DNA of 64,000 bases from positions 2,356,001 through 2,420,000 of the forward strand of contig NC_065876.1 in NCBI RefSeq assembly GCF_933775445.1, in the 5' to 3' direction. Below are positions 45,596 through 58,172 of the stretch, in pieces. The DNA is from Argentina anserina (lineage: Eukaryota; Streptophyta; Magnoliopsida; Rosales; Rosaceae). The notes under the pieces are model-generated. The model worked only from the letters and a program-made list of their open reading frames with translations. It ran no database searches and was not told where the DNA came from. Each line of letters starts with the position of its first letter. The first letter of the stretch is position 1. The position numbers were made by a program, and so were the translations under genes.

Positions 45596-47380
45596 ATGGA
45601 TGGTGATCCCACTTTGGTGTTCAAGCCTGTTTACAAGTCTTTCAAATTCAAAACCTCAGAAGAGTCTATAAAAGGACTGAACGTAGAAAAGAATGCCAAT
45701 TTGAAAGACAACAACGTATTCATTGCCAACCCTGATACTACAGATCCCGAGGTGGTCAAAAGTCCAGATGCAGATGAGCAATGGAAGGCTGCTATGGACT
45801 ATGACTTACCAGAGTTGGTTGTTTTCCTTCAAGATAGTGGTTACGAGTTTGTTAAGGACATCTGCATCGACGATGGATCAGTGTCATCGCAGAATAAATG
45901 TTTGGAAGAGAACTGTGATTTGGATCTTAAATTTGTCTCTTGCATGGTGAGCTCTGATGCCGAAAGCAGCAGCGAATCAACTGTCGAATCTGAGGACTCA
46001 TCAGAATCATCAAACTCAACTGTATCGAAACATATACCCGTGCAAGCGTGGGAGGAGGATGTAGAGCATCTGGGGAACTTAACAATTGAAGATGGAGAGC
46101 ACTTTGGGGAAAAAGATTGTACTGTAAGTGATCTTTCAACCGAAAAGACCATATCTGAAACACCGGTTCAAATTAGACAGGTAGACTCTAATGCTTTCCT
46201 CAGATTATGCTTTTATACATTGAAGGTATGTACTTCTTTGGGATCTACTTACGTGGTAATCTTTAGAACGGATCGGAGATGTTAAAATGCTGTTTGTTTC
46301 ACCTTGGTGCTTAGAAAATTAGCTTAAAAGACTCCTTGCTGATGTGAATTTTTTTATACTTCCAGCGCAATACATTTCCTTGAAGAAACAGGAGATTATC
46401 ATTATCCCCTTGGCTCCTTTTTTTTTTCAGATAACTATGAATCTATGATGTTACGTATCTTTCTGTTCTATTGGTTTTTGTAACTCCTGGCAGTCTATGC
46501 TCGATTTCATGTGCATATATAAATTCAGTCACATTTACATTGGAGATAACAAATCAGAAGATGAATGCATACTTGTATAACTCATTTGGTAGTCTGTTAA
46601 ATTTGTCCTCATTTTTTTTCAGGTTCCAACTAGGGCCATCTGGTCAGATTCAGTGATATTCTCCTCAACTGATGACAATAGGCGAAGCAAAGCCGCTCTC
46701 GAAACTGCCTTGGAGAATGCAAGAAGGGGGGAACTATTTCCGTTAAGTGTAGAGTTTCAGTCTCGAAATGCATGCAAAGACGGGATGTCTGGTAGCCTAG
46801 CAGGATCAAACAAATCACAACATGAGGGCAAGAATGCAAGAAGAAAGGAGGAAGTTCCACAAAGTGATTCATCCAATGATTGGATGTCAGTTAGCATAAC
46901 AGGATGTAGTCAATCACAACAGCATCGCTGCGAGAATGCAAGGAGGGAGGTATGGCGTTTAGAGTGTCATCCTCAGGATTCATCCGAAGATGAGATGTCA
47001 AATAGTGTAACAGAATCAAGTCAGTCACAACAGCATCTCCGTGGAGAATCCTGTTCTTCAGTTTCAGGGCCTTTAGCAAGATACTCAGGAGCCTTATTAA
47101 GTTTTGGTAGCATCTCTTTCGGATCAAACAGAAGTACAACTAGCTCTAGGTCTTTTACTTTTCCTAAGTAAGTATTGCTTGTCCTTCCTACAAGGTATTA
47201 TGGTTATTTTCTCAGTTGTTGGTAATGGTGAATTGGTGATTGATAGTTAAAAGCTCTTTTCATTTGAACAGGTTATCCACAGAATGGATTGGCAGTCCAG
47301 TGAGAATGGTTGAAGCTGATCCGACACAATTACGGAGGCAGCGGCGTTGGGGGATGCGATATCTGTGTTGTAGCTTCTGA
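45596..47380 (+). CDS. gar2-related, BASL-family C-terminal protein, three exons
   Basis: Exons are 45596-46180, 46623-47167 and 47272-47380, in phase, giving 412 residues. The N-terminal half is acidic (DDGSVSSQNKC, then SSSESTVESEDSSESSNS). The middle has two or three imperfect repeats of the type ENARR...SSxDxMSxSxTxSxQSQQH. The C-terminus reads SFTFPKLSTEWIGSPVRM and ends RYLCCSF. This tail is shared with BASL-type proteins (FxFP, EWxGSPVxM, CC-x-F end) and with plant proteins annotated as 18S pre-ribosomal assembly gar2-related. That name comes from low-complexity similarity and does not show a ribosome role. FxFP suggests MAP-kinase docking. Exact function is unknown. Confidence 0.8.
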
Positions 47381-49083
47381 ATGCTCGTACAAAACTTATA
47401 GGTGTCTTGTTGTATATCCTTGATTGCTCGATCATAGTTTGGATCTTTCATTATAATCATTCCTTTTCTAATTTGTCTTTAGTTTAAATGCTTTATGACA
47501 TGCCTTACAGATTTTAATTTATTAATTATAATCACTAAACAACAGCATCATAACAGTAACAAATTTAGTCCATCTACTTCGTGCAATTGCAAAAGCTGCA
47601 GTACTCAAAAATGAAGATGATATTTTATCTTACTCTTTTTATTATCTGGATCAAAACCTTAAGATTTTCCAAACAAAGGATCATGCAACTATTTGGGAGC
47701 TAACACAGTAAGATAATCTTCTATGTTCTGTTGAAGGAGAACATAGGGAGTACCGCAGAATGTAAACGGAATTTAAGACATGCTTTTGCAGAAAGAGAAA
47801 TCATATGATGGAACAAATTTTTAGAGGGTGACTTGTAGGCTTTCGATAATAAATGGGCAAGTAACCTACTTGAAAATGAAGTATTAGAGGAGATTGTGTG
47901 GAAGAAAGTGATTCTTTGTACAGTAGGCAATTGAATCAGTGGGATTTATTTCCTACTGAGACTTGAGAACAATGTATTTGGGATCCTATTGCCTACCTTG
48001 CCTGACTTATATATATATATATATATATATATATAATCCTCAGGTGATGATATTGAAACTTTTACCTAATTATCAGTTTTTAATCCTTGGTCCTTTTCCA
48101 TACCATTGAATTTCCATTTCTTTGCCATCAAGCTATATATGATTGTACCCATCAGTACTCTTAAACAGACTCAGCAAGCTCCATTGCCAAATGTTTGGTC
48201 CAAACTGGAATTGCCTATAATTTGGCAAACAAGTATAAATGGTGCACCAGAATACCAACTGTGAAAGTCCTCTTCTTCATGATAATAATGATGAAGAAGA
48301 TAATAGTGATAATGATACATCACAGAACAAAAAACAAAGTCCCACAAACAACCCCATTTGCCCAACTGTGAGATTGAATCTTAGAATGCAGTAGTCACAA
48401 TCCATGCCAGTCCACCATGGTCCATAACCTATTAAGAACTCAATTGAGGCCTTAATGACATTCTTAATTAGGCAATGAAGCTTCTTCTATGGGTCACATC
48501 CTCATCTCCCCTAACTAATTGTGGTGGCTTTGGACCAATTTTATTTGCTGTTTGCACATGCCTACCTAGCAAGCAATGTCTTTCATATTCTCATCTATGT
48601 GGAAAGCTGCTGATCAAGTATATACATATTTCTTCCAAGTTCTAGTGTTCTTGGCAAACAAAAACAAAAACAAAGAAATTGATGCCTAACCCGAACACCA
48701 TAATAAAATAAACGTCGTCTCTATTCTCTGATATACTTTTGTTTTTCTCTAATATACATATTTCATTCAAAACATTTGATTCATATCAAGAACTTATAAA
48801 GCCCAGATATTTGAATGTTTGATCATCTATTGAGAAGAAACAGAAGCAACACCAATTGATGGGTCACCATTGCCAAGATTGTGATTGATTCTATGACTGA
48901 GACCGTAGGCTGTCCACACAGTCGGATATTATCCAAAACCAAGTTTGAAGATGAACATCAAAAACATGAACTGCTTCAAGGATTTTCCTATGGAAGTTAT
49001 TGTGTGTAAAGCTAACTAGCTGGCTGGCGTTAATATGTATATATTTATATAGCTATTTCATAATTTTAGCTTCACTTTCATGA
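47381..49083. other. Spacer downstream of the gar2-related gene
   Basis: 3' UTR region followed by AT-rich non-coding DNA with a (TA)n microsatellite at about 48007-48035. No gene was recognised. Confidence 0.5.
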
Positions 49084-49088
49084 GTTTC

Positions 49089-49616
49089 TGTTGGAGATGA
49101 GAGATCTCACATCTGAAAAGTGACAAAGAAAATAAAACTTATAAGTGGGTGGATAATACCCAATTGTACCGAGGCCTTTTGTGATTAAAACCCAACACCT
49201 GTGAGGTGGTTAAGTTGGGACAATATCGGTATAGTTGGTCAATGGGCCACGCTTGTCGCTGTTTAACATGGTATCAGAGCGGGTCCCTCTCCAGTCGCGC
49301 CTCCAATCTGTTGTGGGCCCGAGTTGGGTGTCGTTATCATACCATCGGAGAGTTTCCGATTAGATGGTCACTAAGTGTCGTGGGATGTTAATCTGTCACG
49401 TGCAGACCTAAAAATTAGGTTGCACGTGAGGGGGCGTGTTGGAAATGAGAAATCCTATATTTAAGAAGTGATAAAGAAAATAAAGCTTATAAGTGGGTGG
49501 ATAATACCCAATTGTACCAAGGCATTTTGTGATTAAAACCCAACACCTGTGAGGTGGCTAAGTTGGGACAATATCGATACAGTTGGTCCATGAGCCACGC
49601 TTGTCGTTGTTTAACA
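49089..49616 (+). mobile_element. Complete TRIM (terminal-repeat retrotransposon in miniature)
   Basis: Two 180-bp LTRs (49089-49268 and 49437-49616), each beginning TGTTGGA and ending TTTAACA, flank a 168-bp interior. The PBS TGGTATCAGAGCGGG follows the first LTR directly (49269). A purine run GTGAGGGGGCG precedes the second LTR. A perfect 5-bp target duplication GTTTC lies at 49084-49088 and 49617-49621. The interior cannot code for anything, so the element depends on enzymes of other retrotransposons. The LTRs differ at roughly a dozen positions, so it is older than the Tekay-like insertion. Confidence 0.92.
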
Positions 49617-49621
49617 GTTTC

Positions 49622-52542
49622 GTCAATATCAAAATCTCAAATCATGTCAGTTTCATGTGTTTCCAACAATTCACTTTTCAGTTTCCTTTCTCCCAAAAAA
49701 CATGATGTTTCTCAATTACTGATATGTTTTGCCAATCCACCTTCAATATATTCTAAGATCTCATTCGATTAATTAACTACCGTCTATCAACATACCCGAT
49801 GAGTGTGAATAATGTCTCACATGTTATGTAGTGGTCTAGAACTTGGAAGTTACCTACATAATAAGATATTTTTTATATTTTCTTTTATGTTTTAATTTTG
49901 TTATTTACATTTCTATTCTTTAATTATTAAATAGAATTTCGTATTGACATATGATGAATTGATAAAAAGATGAATACGTATTTTTACCTACGTTTTGATT
50001 GACAAAACCTATTTTAGTTGTAATAGTATAGATACATAGGTTATCATTCATTACAAAAGTTTTTGATTATGTCATACCTTTAGTAGATTGTTTCTTATAG
50101 TTATCAAACAAATCAAATAGGCCCGCTCCGTTTGGTCCTTTCATGCAAAGAACATACTCATTACTGGTTACACTAAACAAATACTACGTCAGGCTTACGC
50201 ATTGAAACTATATTGCTACTACATTATCACATGTTGCGAATACAACTTGATAAACCAAAACGATATGCTAATGCATGTTTATTCAATCTTATATTTCGAT
50301 AATTTAATTAAAATCACAAATTAGTAATTGTTTTTTTATGTAAGGACTAGTGCAATTGCCCTCAAATGTTCATTAAAAAACCGTCAAATAAAAATTAGTA
50401 ATTATTTTCTATATTGAAAAATTATCTAAAAAGATTGTACATGTACTCAAAGTTTTGTATAATAAAGCACAATTTTAAAGTTTCGTTAGGAATATCAGCT
50501 TTACAAGTGTATAAAATTTTCAGCATTTAGGGTATTCACGATGGACTTCCATTATTAATACATTAAGTAAAGATTTTCTTGAACGTGGGGGTAGATGACT
50601 AATGATGGCACCTTGTCTATTGTTTTCCCATTGATCTCACATATGGTTTTCTTCATTTTCACACCTATTTTAGTCCTATATATATGATCGATAAGAACTC
50701 AAGTAGTATGTAAGAATTCATGCAATATTATTTGTATGATATCTTCTTACACATCTTTATAGAACTCACATAATTTATGTCACATTAGTTTACACATTTA
50801 CCTCATGAAGGATATGAAAGTATGAAGCTTATACACTAAGAACTACTCAAGAGTTCAACAAGTTGATCGAGAATTCAACAACTAGCTCGTAGCAAACACA
50901 CTTAAAAAAAAGATGTATATATACTGAGTTTCTCGAGGACAAGTTTCCGATTAATGGCATGTACGTTGTTAGTTGTATATATGAATAGCAGCTAGAATGG
51001 AATACATTTCATAACTCATTGTTAACTATGAGAGGTCATATATAAGTCACCGATAAGTAACTATGAAGCTCCGATGGAAAACTAGGGTTCCGACTTGAGT
51101 GTCGAGATTGAGTGCTATTTACAGTCGAACAACTACGTGAGTCATGGGAGTGAAGAATATCTATGTCGAGTCAGATACCCACTTCTTGAAGGAGTTGAAG
51201 CTCCTCCACTCTCCGAGTCCCCACATCTCAACTAACCCCCTTCACCCTTCACAGTGGGTCCCAACCCACCCTAACTTCCATGTCACCATCACCACCACCA
51301 TCACCTAATATTCTAAATATCTCCGATATTAAGAAAACGATAGGGTAAGTTGCTTGTCGGTATATTATATTGGTCAACCCGAAAAATCAAGTCAAATGAC
51401 GATATATCAGGTCAAACTCGGTTTGACCCGATATATCAGTATTTTTATTTTTATTTTAAAAACCACGTCATTTTGAAATAAAAAATAAAAAAAATTGAAA
51501 ATTTCGTTGATAGCATTCGATAATGAGAGAGATTATAATGAATGATCAACTCTATTTTTATTAATTAATATTATATATGTATTTTAATTGTCAAAACAAT
51601 CAAATAATTTTTGTATGAAGTTTATTTAGTACATTTAATTCTAAAAGTTTTAATTTCTCAAGTTTATTTGATATATTTTGATATATATGTTTATAAATAT
51701 ATTAAATTTAATTAAAAATTAGCAAAAACGATAAATTTGATATATCTCAATATATTTCCGTTACATCCTTATTTTACAAAACCAATACGATGCTGATAAT
51801 CGCTATTTAGACAATTGCCACCACCAACGTACACATGTTCGTTTGTTCCATCTACTACTCTCACCCTAGAACACCGGGCCCCACCAGCCTCTATAAGCAG
51901 TAGTACTCCCACTTGTCACAGTGACGACTGAGTAGGACTCACCCCACGACAAACCGACCTCCCCCCACCCCCACCGGCCCAGGCCCATCATCCTTTCCCA
52001 CGTGTCCCGCAAACTCCCTATCATCTCCCGCCACGTGTACACCAATCCACGGCTCGCCTCTCCGACGACCGTACAATTAAAATCTCCCCTCGGAAATATA
52101 TCTCCCGTTGCAAACAAGATGACGTTGCCGTAGTGCATGCTCAAAAGGCACTAATTACTTAATTAGTCGGTAGACCTCACTAGATTAGCCGACTTAATAA
52201 CAACCACCACATTTCATAAGCACAACAGTGAAGCACTCTATTTATATATTTGAATTAATCAAAAATCCAGATACATTAGAGGCAGATCAAACCAGAAAAC
52301 AAAAGCTAACACAAGATTTGGTTGTACATGACACTCAAGAGGCAAGAACCAAAGCCCCCGAAACACCTTCCGATTTAAGCCCTCAAGAAACCAAGAAAAA
52401 CATTATAAATATATGAGAAATTTACATACACAAGCAAGTCATATTCAAGATTTAAAAATTATATGAAACTTTCTCTTCTCAAATTTTTGTTAAACTAAAT
52501 TTGAGAATGTTTTTAGAGATTGTGTTAAAAGTGAGATTTTTT
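49622..52542. other. Long AT-rich spacer
   Basis: No gene was recognised. At 51300-51780 a diffuse region with repeated atatatca/gataaatttgatatatc motifs may be an old DNA element, but no ends could be set. 51830-52140 is C-rich and could be part of a distal promoter or an old element. The 3' UTR of the DOF gene lies at its right end. Confidence 0.45.
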
Positions 52543-53505
52543 TTAGGGGATGTAGAGACTGGGAGGGTCTTGATCGTTCCATTGACCCTGACTCCAGTAT
52601 GCTTGATCAACTGTGTTGGGGAGATCAAACAAACCTTGATCACCGGCCGGCTGCCAATCCAGCGCCCCAAGCCCTCCTCCGCCGTTGGTTTTTGTTTGGA
52701 ACACCGATATATCCACCTGAGCCGTCTGATCCAGCATTCCTCCGGTGATCTCTTGCATCTTCATTTCCTGGCTGTTGTGGTAATTGTGTTGCTGGTGCTC
52801 CCACTGGCTTTGCTCAACCTGCTGTTGTTGTTGATGACCACCTTGTGCCGCCGGCTGGTTCAGCCTGAACGGCGAGACGGAGATATCGTTAATGTTGGTG
52901 AAACCGAACGGCACGTCGTTCGAGGCCGTGATCAAGCTCGTGAAGGTTCCGATATCCGAGAACATTCCAATCTCCGTGGCGGGCTGTTCGAGCATGGTTG
53001 TTGCTGCCAGGAAGTTCACGTTCCCTCCGCCGCTTTGGGAGGCAAATAATTTGGAGTCCAGATGATGATGATTGTCGGGAAGATTAGAAGCCGAAGACGT
53101 GGAAGACAGCGCCGAGACAGCCTCCGTTGCCGTTGCGGTGGCCGTGTTTGTAAGGCTTGAGCTCTCGCTGCTAGAATTAGAGCTGGCTTTTCGCTCACGG
53201 TTCGGCTGCAGCGGTGAGGCCGGCGACGAAGAAGATGACTTGGACTTGGACCGCTTGGTTTTGCGGCAACCTCCACCGACCGGGACGTTGCGGAGGACGC
53301 CACCTTTGGTCCAGTAACGGCGGCAGCTCTTGCAGAAGTGGCGCGGCTGAGAGAGGTTGTAATTGTTGTAGTAGCAGAACTTTGTATTGATCGAGTCGCA
53401 TCTAGGGCACTTCAAGGCTTGGTGGTTGTGGTGTGGTCGTAGCCTCCTGTCTCCGCCTCCGGCGCCGCCAAAGAACCGCCCTCCGATCGACTGAATATCT
53501 TGCAT
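52543..53505 (-). CDS. OBP4: DOF zinc-finger transcription factor, OBP4/DOF5.4-like
   Basis: A single coding exon of 320 residues. The start is the first ATG of the conserved beginning [14 protein letters not shown]; the frame upstream has no ATG. The DOF finger has Cys at 33, 36, 58 and 61, with the conserved [18 protein letters not shown] and the basic [21 protein letters not shown] that binds AAAG sites in DNA. A basic [13 protein letters not shown] nuclear-signal-like stretch follows. The rest is Ser-, Gln- and Asn-rich (activation-type). The C-terminus [19 protein letters not shown] and AYWSQGQW fits the tail I recall for OBP4/DOF5.4. OBP4 is a nuclear regulator of cell growth and root hair development. 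An 8-codon upstream ORF precedes it. Confidence 0.92.
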   Translation of the reverse strand: MQDIQSIGGRFFGGAGGGDRRLRPHHNHQALKCPRCDSINTKFCYYNNYNLSQPRHFCKSCRRYWTKGGVLRNVPVGGGCRKTKRSKSKSSSSSPASPLQPNRERKASSNSSSESSSLTNTATATATEAVSALSSTSSASNLPDNHHHLDSKLFASQSGGGNVNFLAATTMLEQPATEIGMFSDIGTFTSLITASNDVPFGFTNINDISVSPFRLNQPAAQGGHQQQQQVEQSQWEHQQHNYHNSQEMKMQEITGGMLDQTAQVDISVFQTKTNGGGGLGALDWQPAGDQGLFDLPNTVDQAYWSQGQWNDQDPPSLYIP

Positions 53506-53575
53506 TTCAAGTAAAGAAATCCGATTTACCAACAACTCTGTTTTTGAATATACGATCTTTTCCTGTAAACCAATC

Positions 53576-53602
53576 TCACATTTGCGGAGACTGAATTCTC
53601 AT
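53576..53602 (-). other. Short upstream ORF before the DOF gene, ending ATG-TGA
   Basis: Nine codons (M R I Q S P Q M stop), 71 bases before the DOF start. The last codon pair is ATG TGA, a start directly followed by a stop. If this part is in the mRNA, it could reduce translation or stall ribosomes. Confidence 0.35.
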
Positions 53603-54835
53603 CTCCTTCTTATCTCCCAGACAGTTGTTTTGAGTGGTGCGAGTGAGTAAGAGAGAGAAGGGTGGAAAATTTTCTGGAGAAGAAGGAAATGAAAGAAGTT
53701 GTAAACGTTAACGACCGACAAATATCCTCCAATTTTCTTATTTTTGAATTTTCGAATTACGAATTTCACCCCCACATCAGATAGAAATGACAGTACGACA
53801 CTGACAGGCGTTCAGGCTCTGGAAAGACAAAATTACCCTTAGCGCATAATTTGCCGCGTCTTGAAAGCGGGAAGAGAATGCGTGCAAAGAACGAGAAATG
53901 GATGGGACCGAGCCGGTGGTGGAAGACACGTGGACGAAAGAGGGGTAGGGGCACAGGGGTAGTATCGTCCTCCAAATTAGGTTGTCTAGATGTCGACCAC
54001 CCCATTTTTGACGGGTGAGGGGTGAGTGGAGAATAGCGCGCCACGTAGCGGGATATAATTGGTGACAATCTTGTATGATGCAGCTGACGTGAAGTTGTCT
54101 GATGGTATATGAGCGACTGTACGTGTAGACTCATGTTTTACATAATTTGCATGCAGCGTTGATTAATCTAATAATCTCCAATCACGTATCAAATTATTCA
54201 CTTTATTTAGTTTATACTTGAAAAATCCACTTGACTTTGAAATCAAGAACCAAGATTCAAGAAGTGAAAACGAATATAATCTTCTCATCGATATTTCATA
54301 GCTTCAAGTGCCATGAATTTGGTCATTTCGCATTACATACATGGATATAGACCGAAGCAGTTCATTTCAATACTATTCAGATACCCGACCTGATATTCGA
54401 CCTTGGACTTGGTTTCAAATAAAAAATAATACTAAACCAGAGGCTTATAGAAGTGTAGACATATCAACATATAAATACGTCTAAGACTTGAGGGGATATA
54501 TAGATTAGTTCAAAGTTCAAACTTCAAACAAGCAAGCTGAGAGAGTCAATGAAGAGAGTTATTTTCTTATATAAATCTCATAGTCTATATCTATAGCTAG
54601 GAGGGTGAGCCAATTAGTTCACATACATACAATTTACCCAATTATTTGATCAGTCACTTAAATATATAAATATACACGTACCTATAGTCCATAGATGATC
54701 GATGGATGCATGCGTAGTGACCCACAATTATATATGGTGTGTGATGCTATTATGAGTTTAGGACTACAATGTTCATTCCTTATGACCCCATGCATGTTAA
54801 TACTATTCACTGATCAGATCCAATATATATATATA

Positions 54836-54867
<32 letters not shown>

Positions 54868-56807
54868 GTGTCCGGAGCAGATCGAAGATCGAACTGCAGA
54901 TCAACCGCCATCGACTGTTATCGGATGCCATAACCACCACCATTCAAGGCGGTGGAGCCCCAACACAGTCACACTCATTCCACCAAACAATTCGTCCTCC
55001 ATTGACGTACTTGCAGTGTTCTACACCTCCATTCTCAATACATACGTCATACCACGAACGATCATTAACAAGATTTCTCTCTATGCAATAATTGTAGTTG
55101 ATAAATAGAACACAAAATCGACAATGTGCCCCGACTTCTGAGCTCCAATGTCACATCTCCACTACCGGTAGTGATCACATAGAGATCGATAGTTCTACAT
55201 ACAGTATATTTTACATATTTAATACTTTGTCATCCTGTATGCAATTTCAATGGTTAACAGTATAATTTATTGAATCAACTGTACTTTCAATCTCATATAT
55301 ATATATATATATCTGAAAATCAGATTTTTTATTAAATATCATCATCATTCGAAACTCATTTGTAAAGCCGGGGTGTTCCGACAATGGGAGTGACAAAAAG
55401 ACGTCAAATCATCAAGTGGTGCTTTGCGAGGATTACAAATGAAAGGAAAAATGAATGAACCAAATGATACACACACATATTTACATGAACTATCTACGTT
55501 GTGCACCGTATAAAAGCAAAATAGGAAATATCTCTAGCTAGCTAAAAGACTTCTGGTTAAGCTAGTAGGTACAAAACAATAGAGAGTAACGTTTTTGTTG
55601 TTTTGCTATAGTACTTGTACCACTCCACACTAGAACTCCAATAATGGAATTGAAATGAACAAGGGACTGAGAATCATCGAGTGAAAACAATGGGATTGAT
55701 TTTGATTGCTAAAAACTTGCTTCAGAGCCAGAGTGAACATATATGATGATGGAAACAGCTTCACATGCACATGGGACGGTGGTGTCCCTACTAAATTAGA
55801 ATTAGGTCTTCTGGTAGTTGTGAAGTTGTCCACATCTCTTGAGGGGAGGAAGCTATCTGTGCCTACATATATATAAGTGGAAATCACCCCTCTTTGGGAA
55901 TAGATGCATATTAGGTTAAAAAATGGGGTCCTATCAAATTGCTGTGCACCTATCACAATCTCTAAAATTGTATAAGATATGGGTGGGGAGAAAGATTATC
56001 ATATATATGTGAACGAATAATGCACCGGCCACCGTACATCAATCAGTTGGATCAGACGGTACATGCGTAATAATGTATCACTATATGACATTTGTGTTTC
56101 TTAAGAGTAAAAACCCTAATAATATTTCAGATTATATAATATGATGCATCACTTCTATTAATCTCAATTGTACTCTATTCGTCGTCACTATCAATAATGT
56201 CAATGGCGCCTTGGGCTCTTCGGCCCAATCGGTTGGGATGGGGACATAAGGACTCATTTTCTGATCTCTCTCGAAAACCCATCATGTGGTGATGGGGAGC
56301 AGCCCATTATCCCAAACCCTTTAAACCCCATAAAACCCCTCTCGATTTAATTTTGTAACCCTTCAGGTGCAGCACGCTTCCTTCTTCCTGTTTTTCCTTT
56401 TTAGGAAATTGTATCATCCCAATTTCCCAAGAGTATGGACATCCATGATCCATTACTTACTCAAACTGGGCAATGTACTGAATGTAGTTATGTAGACTTG
56501 TAGCATTCTTTCTTCTTCTTCTTCTTTGTTATATTCGCTAGATTAGATGCATGGCACAACTCTTTTTGTTTGCTGTGAGTTTGAATCGCAGACCGTCATT
56601 TTTTATTTTTTTCGCTGTCATAGCAAATTTTGTTTGCATATTGGCATATTGCTCAGATTGTACAAGGCCCAAAAGGCCGCAAATACACCTCTAATTCTGG
56701 AACCCTTTGTCAATGGTGCGCTCAACTGTTTTTGTATTAGGGACGCTTTGTCGGTGATTAAAGCTTCGAGGAAATGACACCGATTAGTGAATAACATGTT
56801 TGGAAAG
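53603..56807. other. DOF promoter region and gene-free spacer
   Basis: Upstream DNA of the DOF gene (about 53603-54130 is GC-richer with cacgtg-like boxes, e.g. ccacgtag and acacgtgg) followed by AT-rich spacer with microsatellites, including TTC repeats at about 56508-56526. An open frame at 56547-56777 resembles no family I know and is not called. Confidence 0.4.
54823..54868. repeat. Compound (AT)n(GT)n microsatellite
   Basis: About seven AT units run into about fourteen GT units. Confidence 0.95.
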
Positions 56808-56896
56808 AGGTTTCAAGAGCCCTCTTATTTGATGTTGTAAACACAGGGTGTCCTAGAGGCACCACTGTTTAATGCATTTTATTTTCATTAAAAAAA
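56808..56896 (+). mobile_element. Very short LINE-type (poly-A) retroposon tail
   Basis: An 89-bp insert ending in A8 is flanked by perfect 15-bp direct repeats AACATGTTTGGAAAG (56793-56807 and 56897-56911). A long target duplication plus poly-A is the mark of target-primed reverse transcription. Only the 3' end of the parent element is present (gtcctagaggcaccact), as in a strongly 5'-truncated LINE. Confidence 0.75.
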
Positions 56897-56911
56897 AACA
56901 TGTTTGGAAAG

Positions 56912-58172
56912 TCCTATCTCAACCGGGAAGGGGAATGTGAAAACATGTACCAAATGGAAATGATGCTAAGAGGAAATGACATGGGTTCGTGAATAAAACC
57001 CCAGCCCAAAGAGAGAATTATTCCAAAGTGAGTGCACGCATCAGCATCATACAGATCTACACTCATTTCTTGTTGATGAGGTGCTACAAGAAGTCAGGAA
57101 CCGAGTGTTTGGGAATCTGAGGGACTCGAAATCTACTTGGGTGTCTTCAACAATAATGTGTTCGAGGTGTTGGTGGATGGTGACATTGCTTCTCCAATTC
57201 AACCGAACCTTCCCATGGAAGCTTGATCCATATATGCAATCTTATCAACTAAGCCTCTCAAGAACAAACGTTCTCATACCAGCGAAGCTAAAGTAGCATT
57301 TCTGCAAAATATCAGTGCTTAGCATTCCATACAATCGGTGATTGTTGTTTAAGCATACTTTGTGCTTGAGTATCGATTAGTGATTTCGAGGATCACTAAA
57401 AGAAGTCCTAGTTCGATCTAGGCGAGATAACTTCATTTTACAGACGGAGTTAATGCTCTCTAAGGCTACAATCTGAGTTAGAAATAAGTTGGAGTTGGCA
57501 TGGACTTATACATAAGTACATATTATGATAATATTCATGTTTATCACATCGCCCTATTGTATTGTTTCTCCCTAATTACTTGATGACGTAACTATCTCAA
57601 TGATGCCATGATCATGCCAATAACTACACGTACTCTAAGTTCCTATAAACTACCTTCTGCGTCTCATATACTGTATTAACTACACGTACCCCAGTATAAG
57701 CAACAAACAATAATGGTATCTCCACCACTTTGTATGACGAAATTTCCAAAATTCTTCTAATTTCTTGAGCAATCGATCAACGTTCTTCTGATAGAGGAAT
57801 CTAACTATTTCTCTAAGCAGCCGTGCACAACCAACTCATTAACATGTATCAGTTAAATCCACAGATTACGTGAAGGTTCTGACTGAAAATAAGATGCAAA
57901 TGGATCACGAAGCCGCCGGATTGCCGGAAAAGATGTGTCTCTTTCAGTCTTTTGGATCATATATTTCCTAGCTGGGAATGGATTCCATTTTCCCTCTGAA
58001 ATTCACGACGACACGTGTGAGCTCACCACGTTGTGACAAATTGTCAACTCCCCAATGGAAGACTCATAATAGTATCTCTAAGGTCGAAGCACTAGATCAT
58101 AACGGAAAAACAGTTGGTATCAAATTGCGTAGTCGGAGTTGCTGGAAAGCTTTTGGTCAGCCGTGAGCGCCG
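56912..58172. other. Spacer and promoter of the BSD-domain gene
   Basis: No gene was recognised. The last 100-200 bases should contain the BSD gene leader. Confidence 0.5.

Noticed and set aside
52501..53049. 182-codon plus-strand frame opposite the DOF gene
   Set aside because: It is antisense to the clearly conserved DOF coding exon, has low-complexity composition and no family resemblance.
56547..56777. 76-codon ATG frame
   Set aside because: No recognisable domain, no upstream promoter context, and it ends just before a LINE-type tail. Chance is sufficient.
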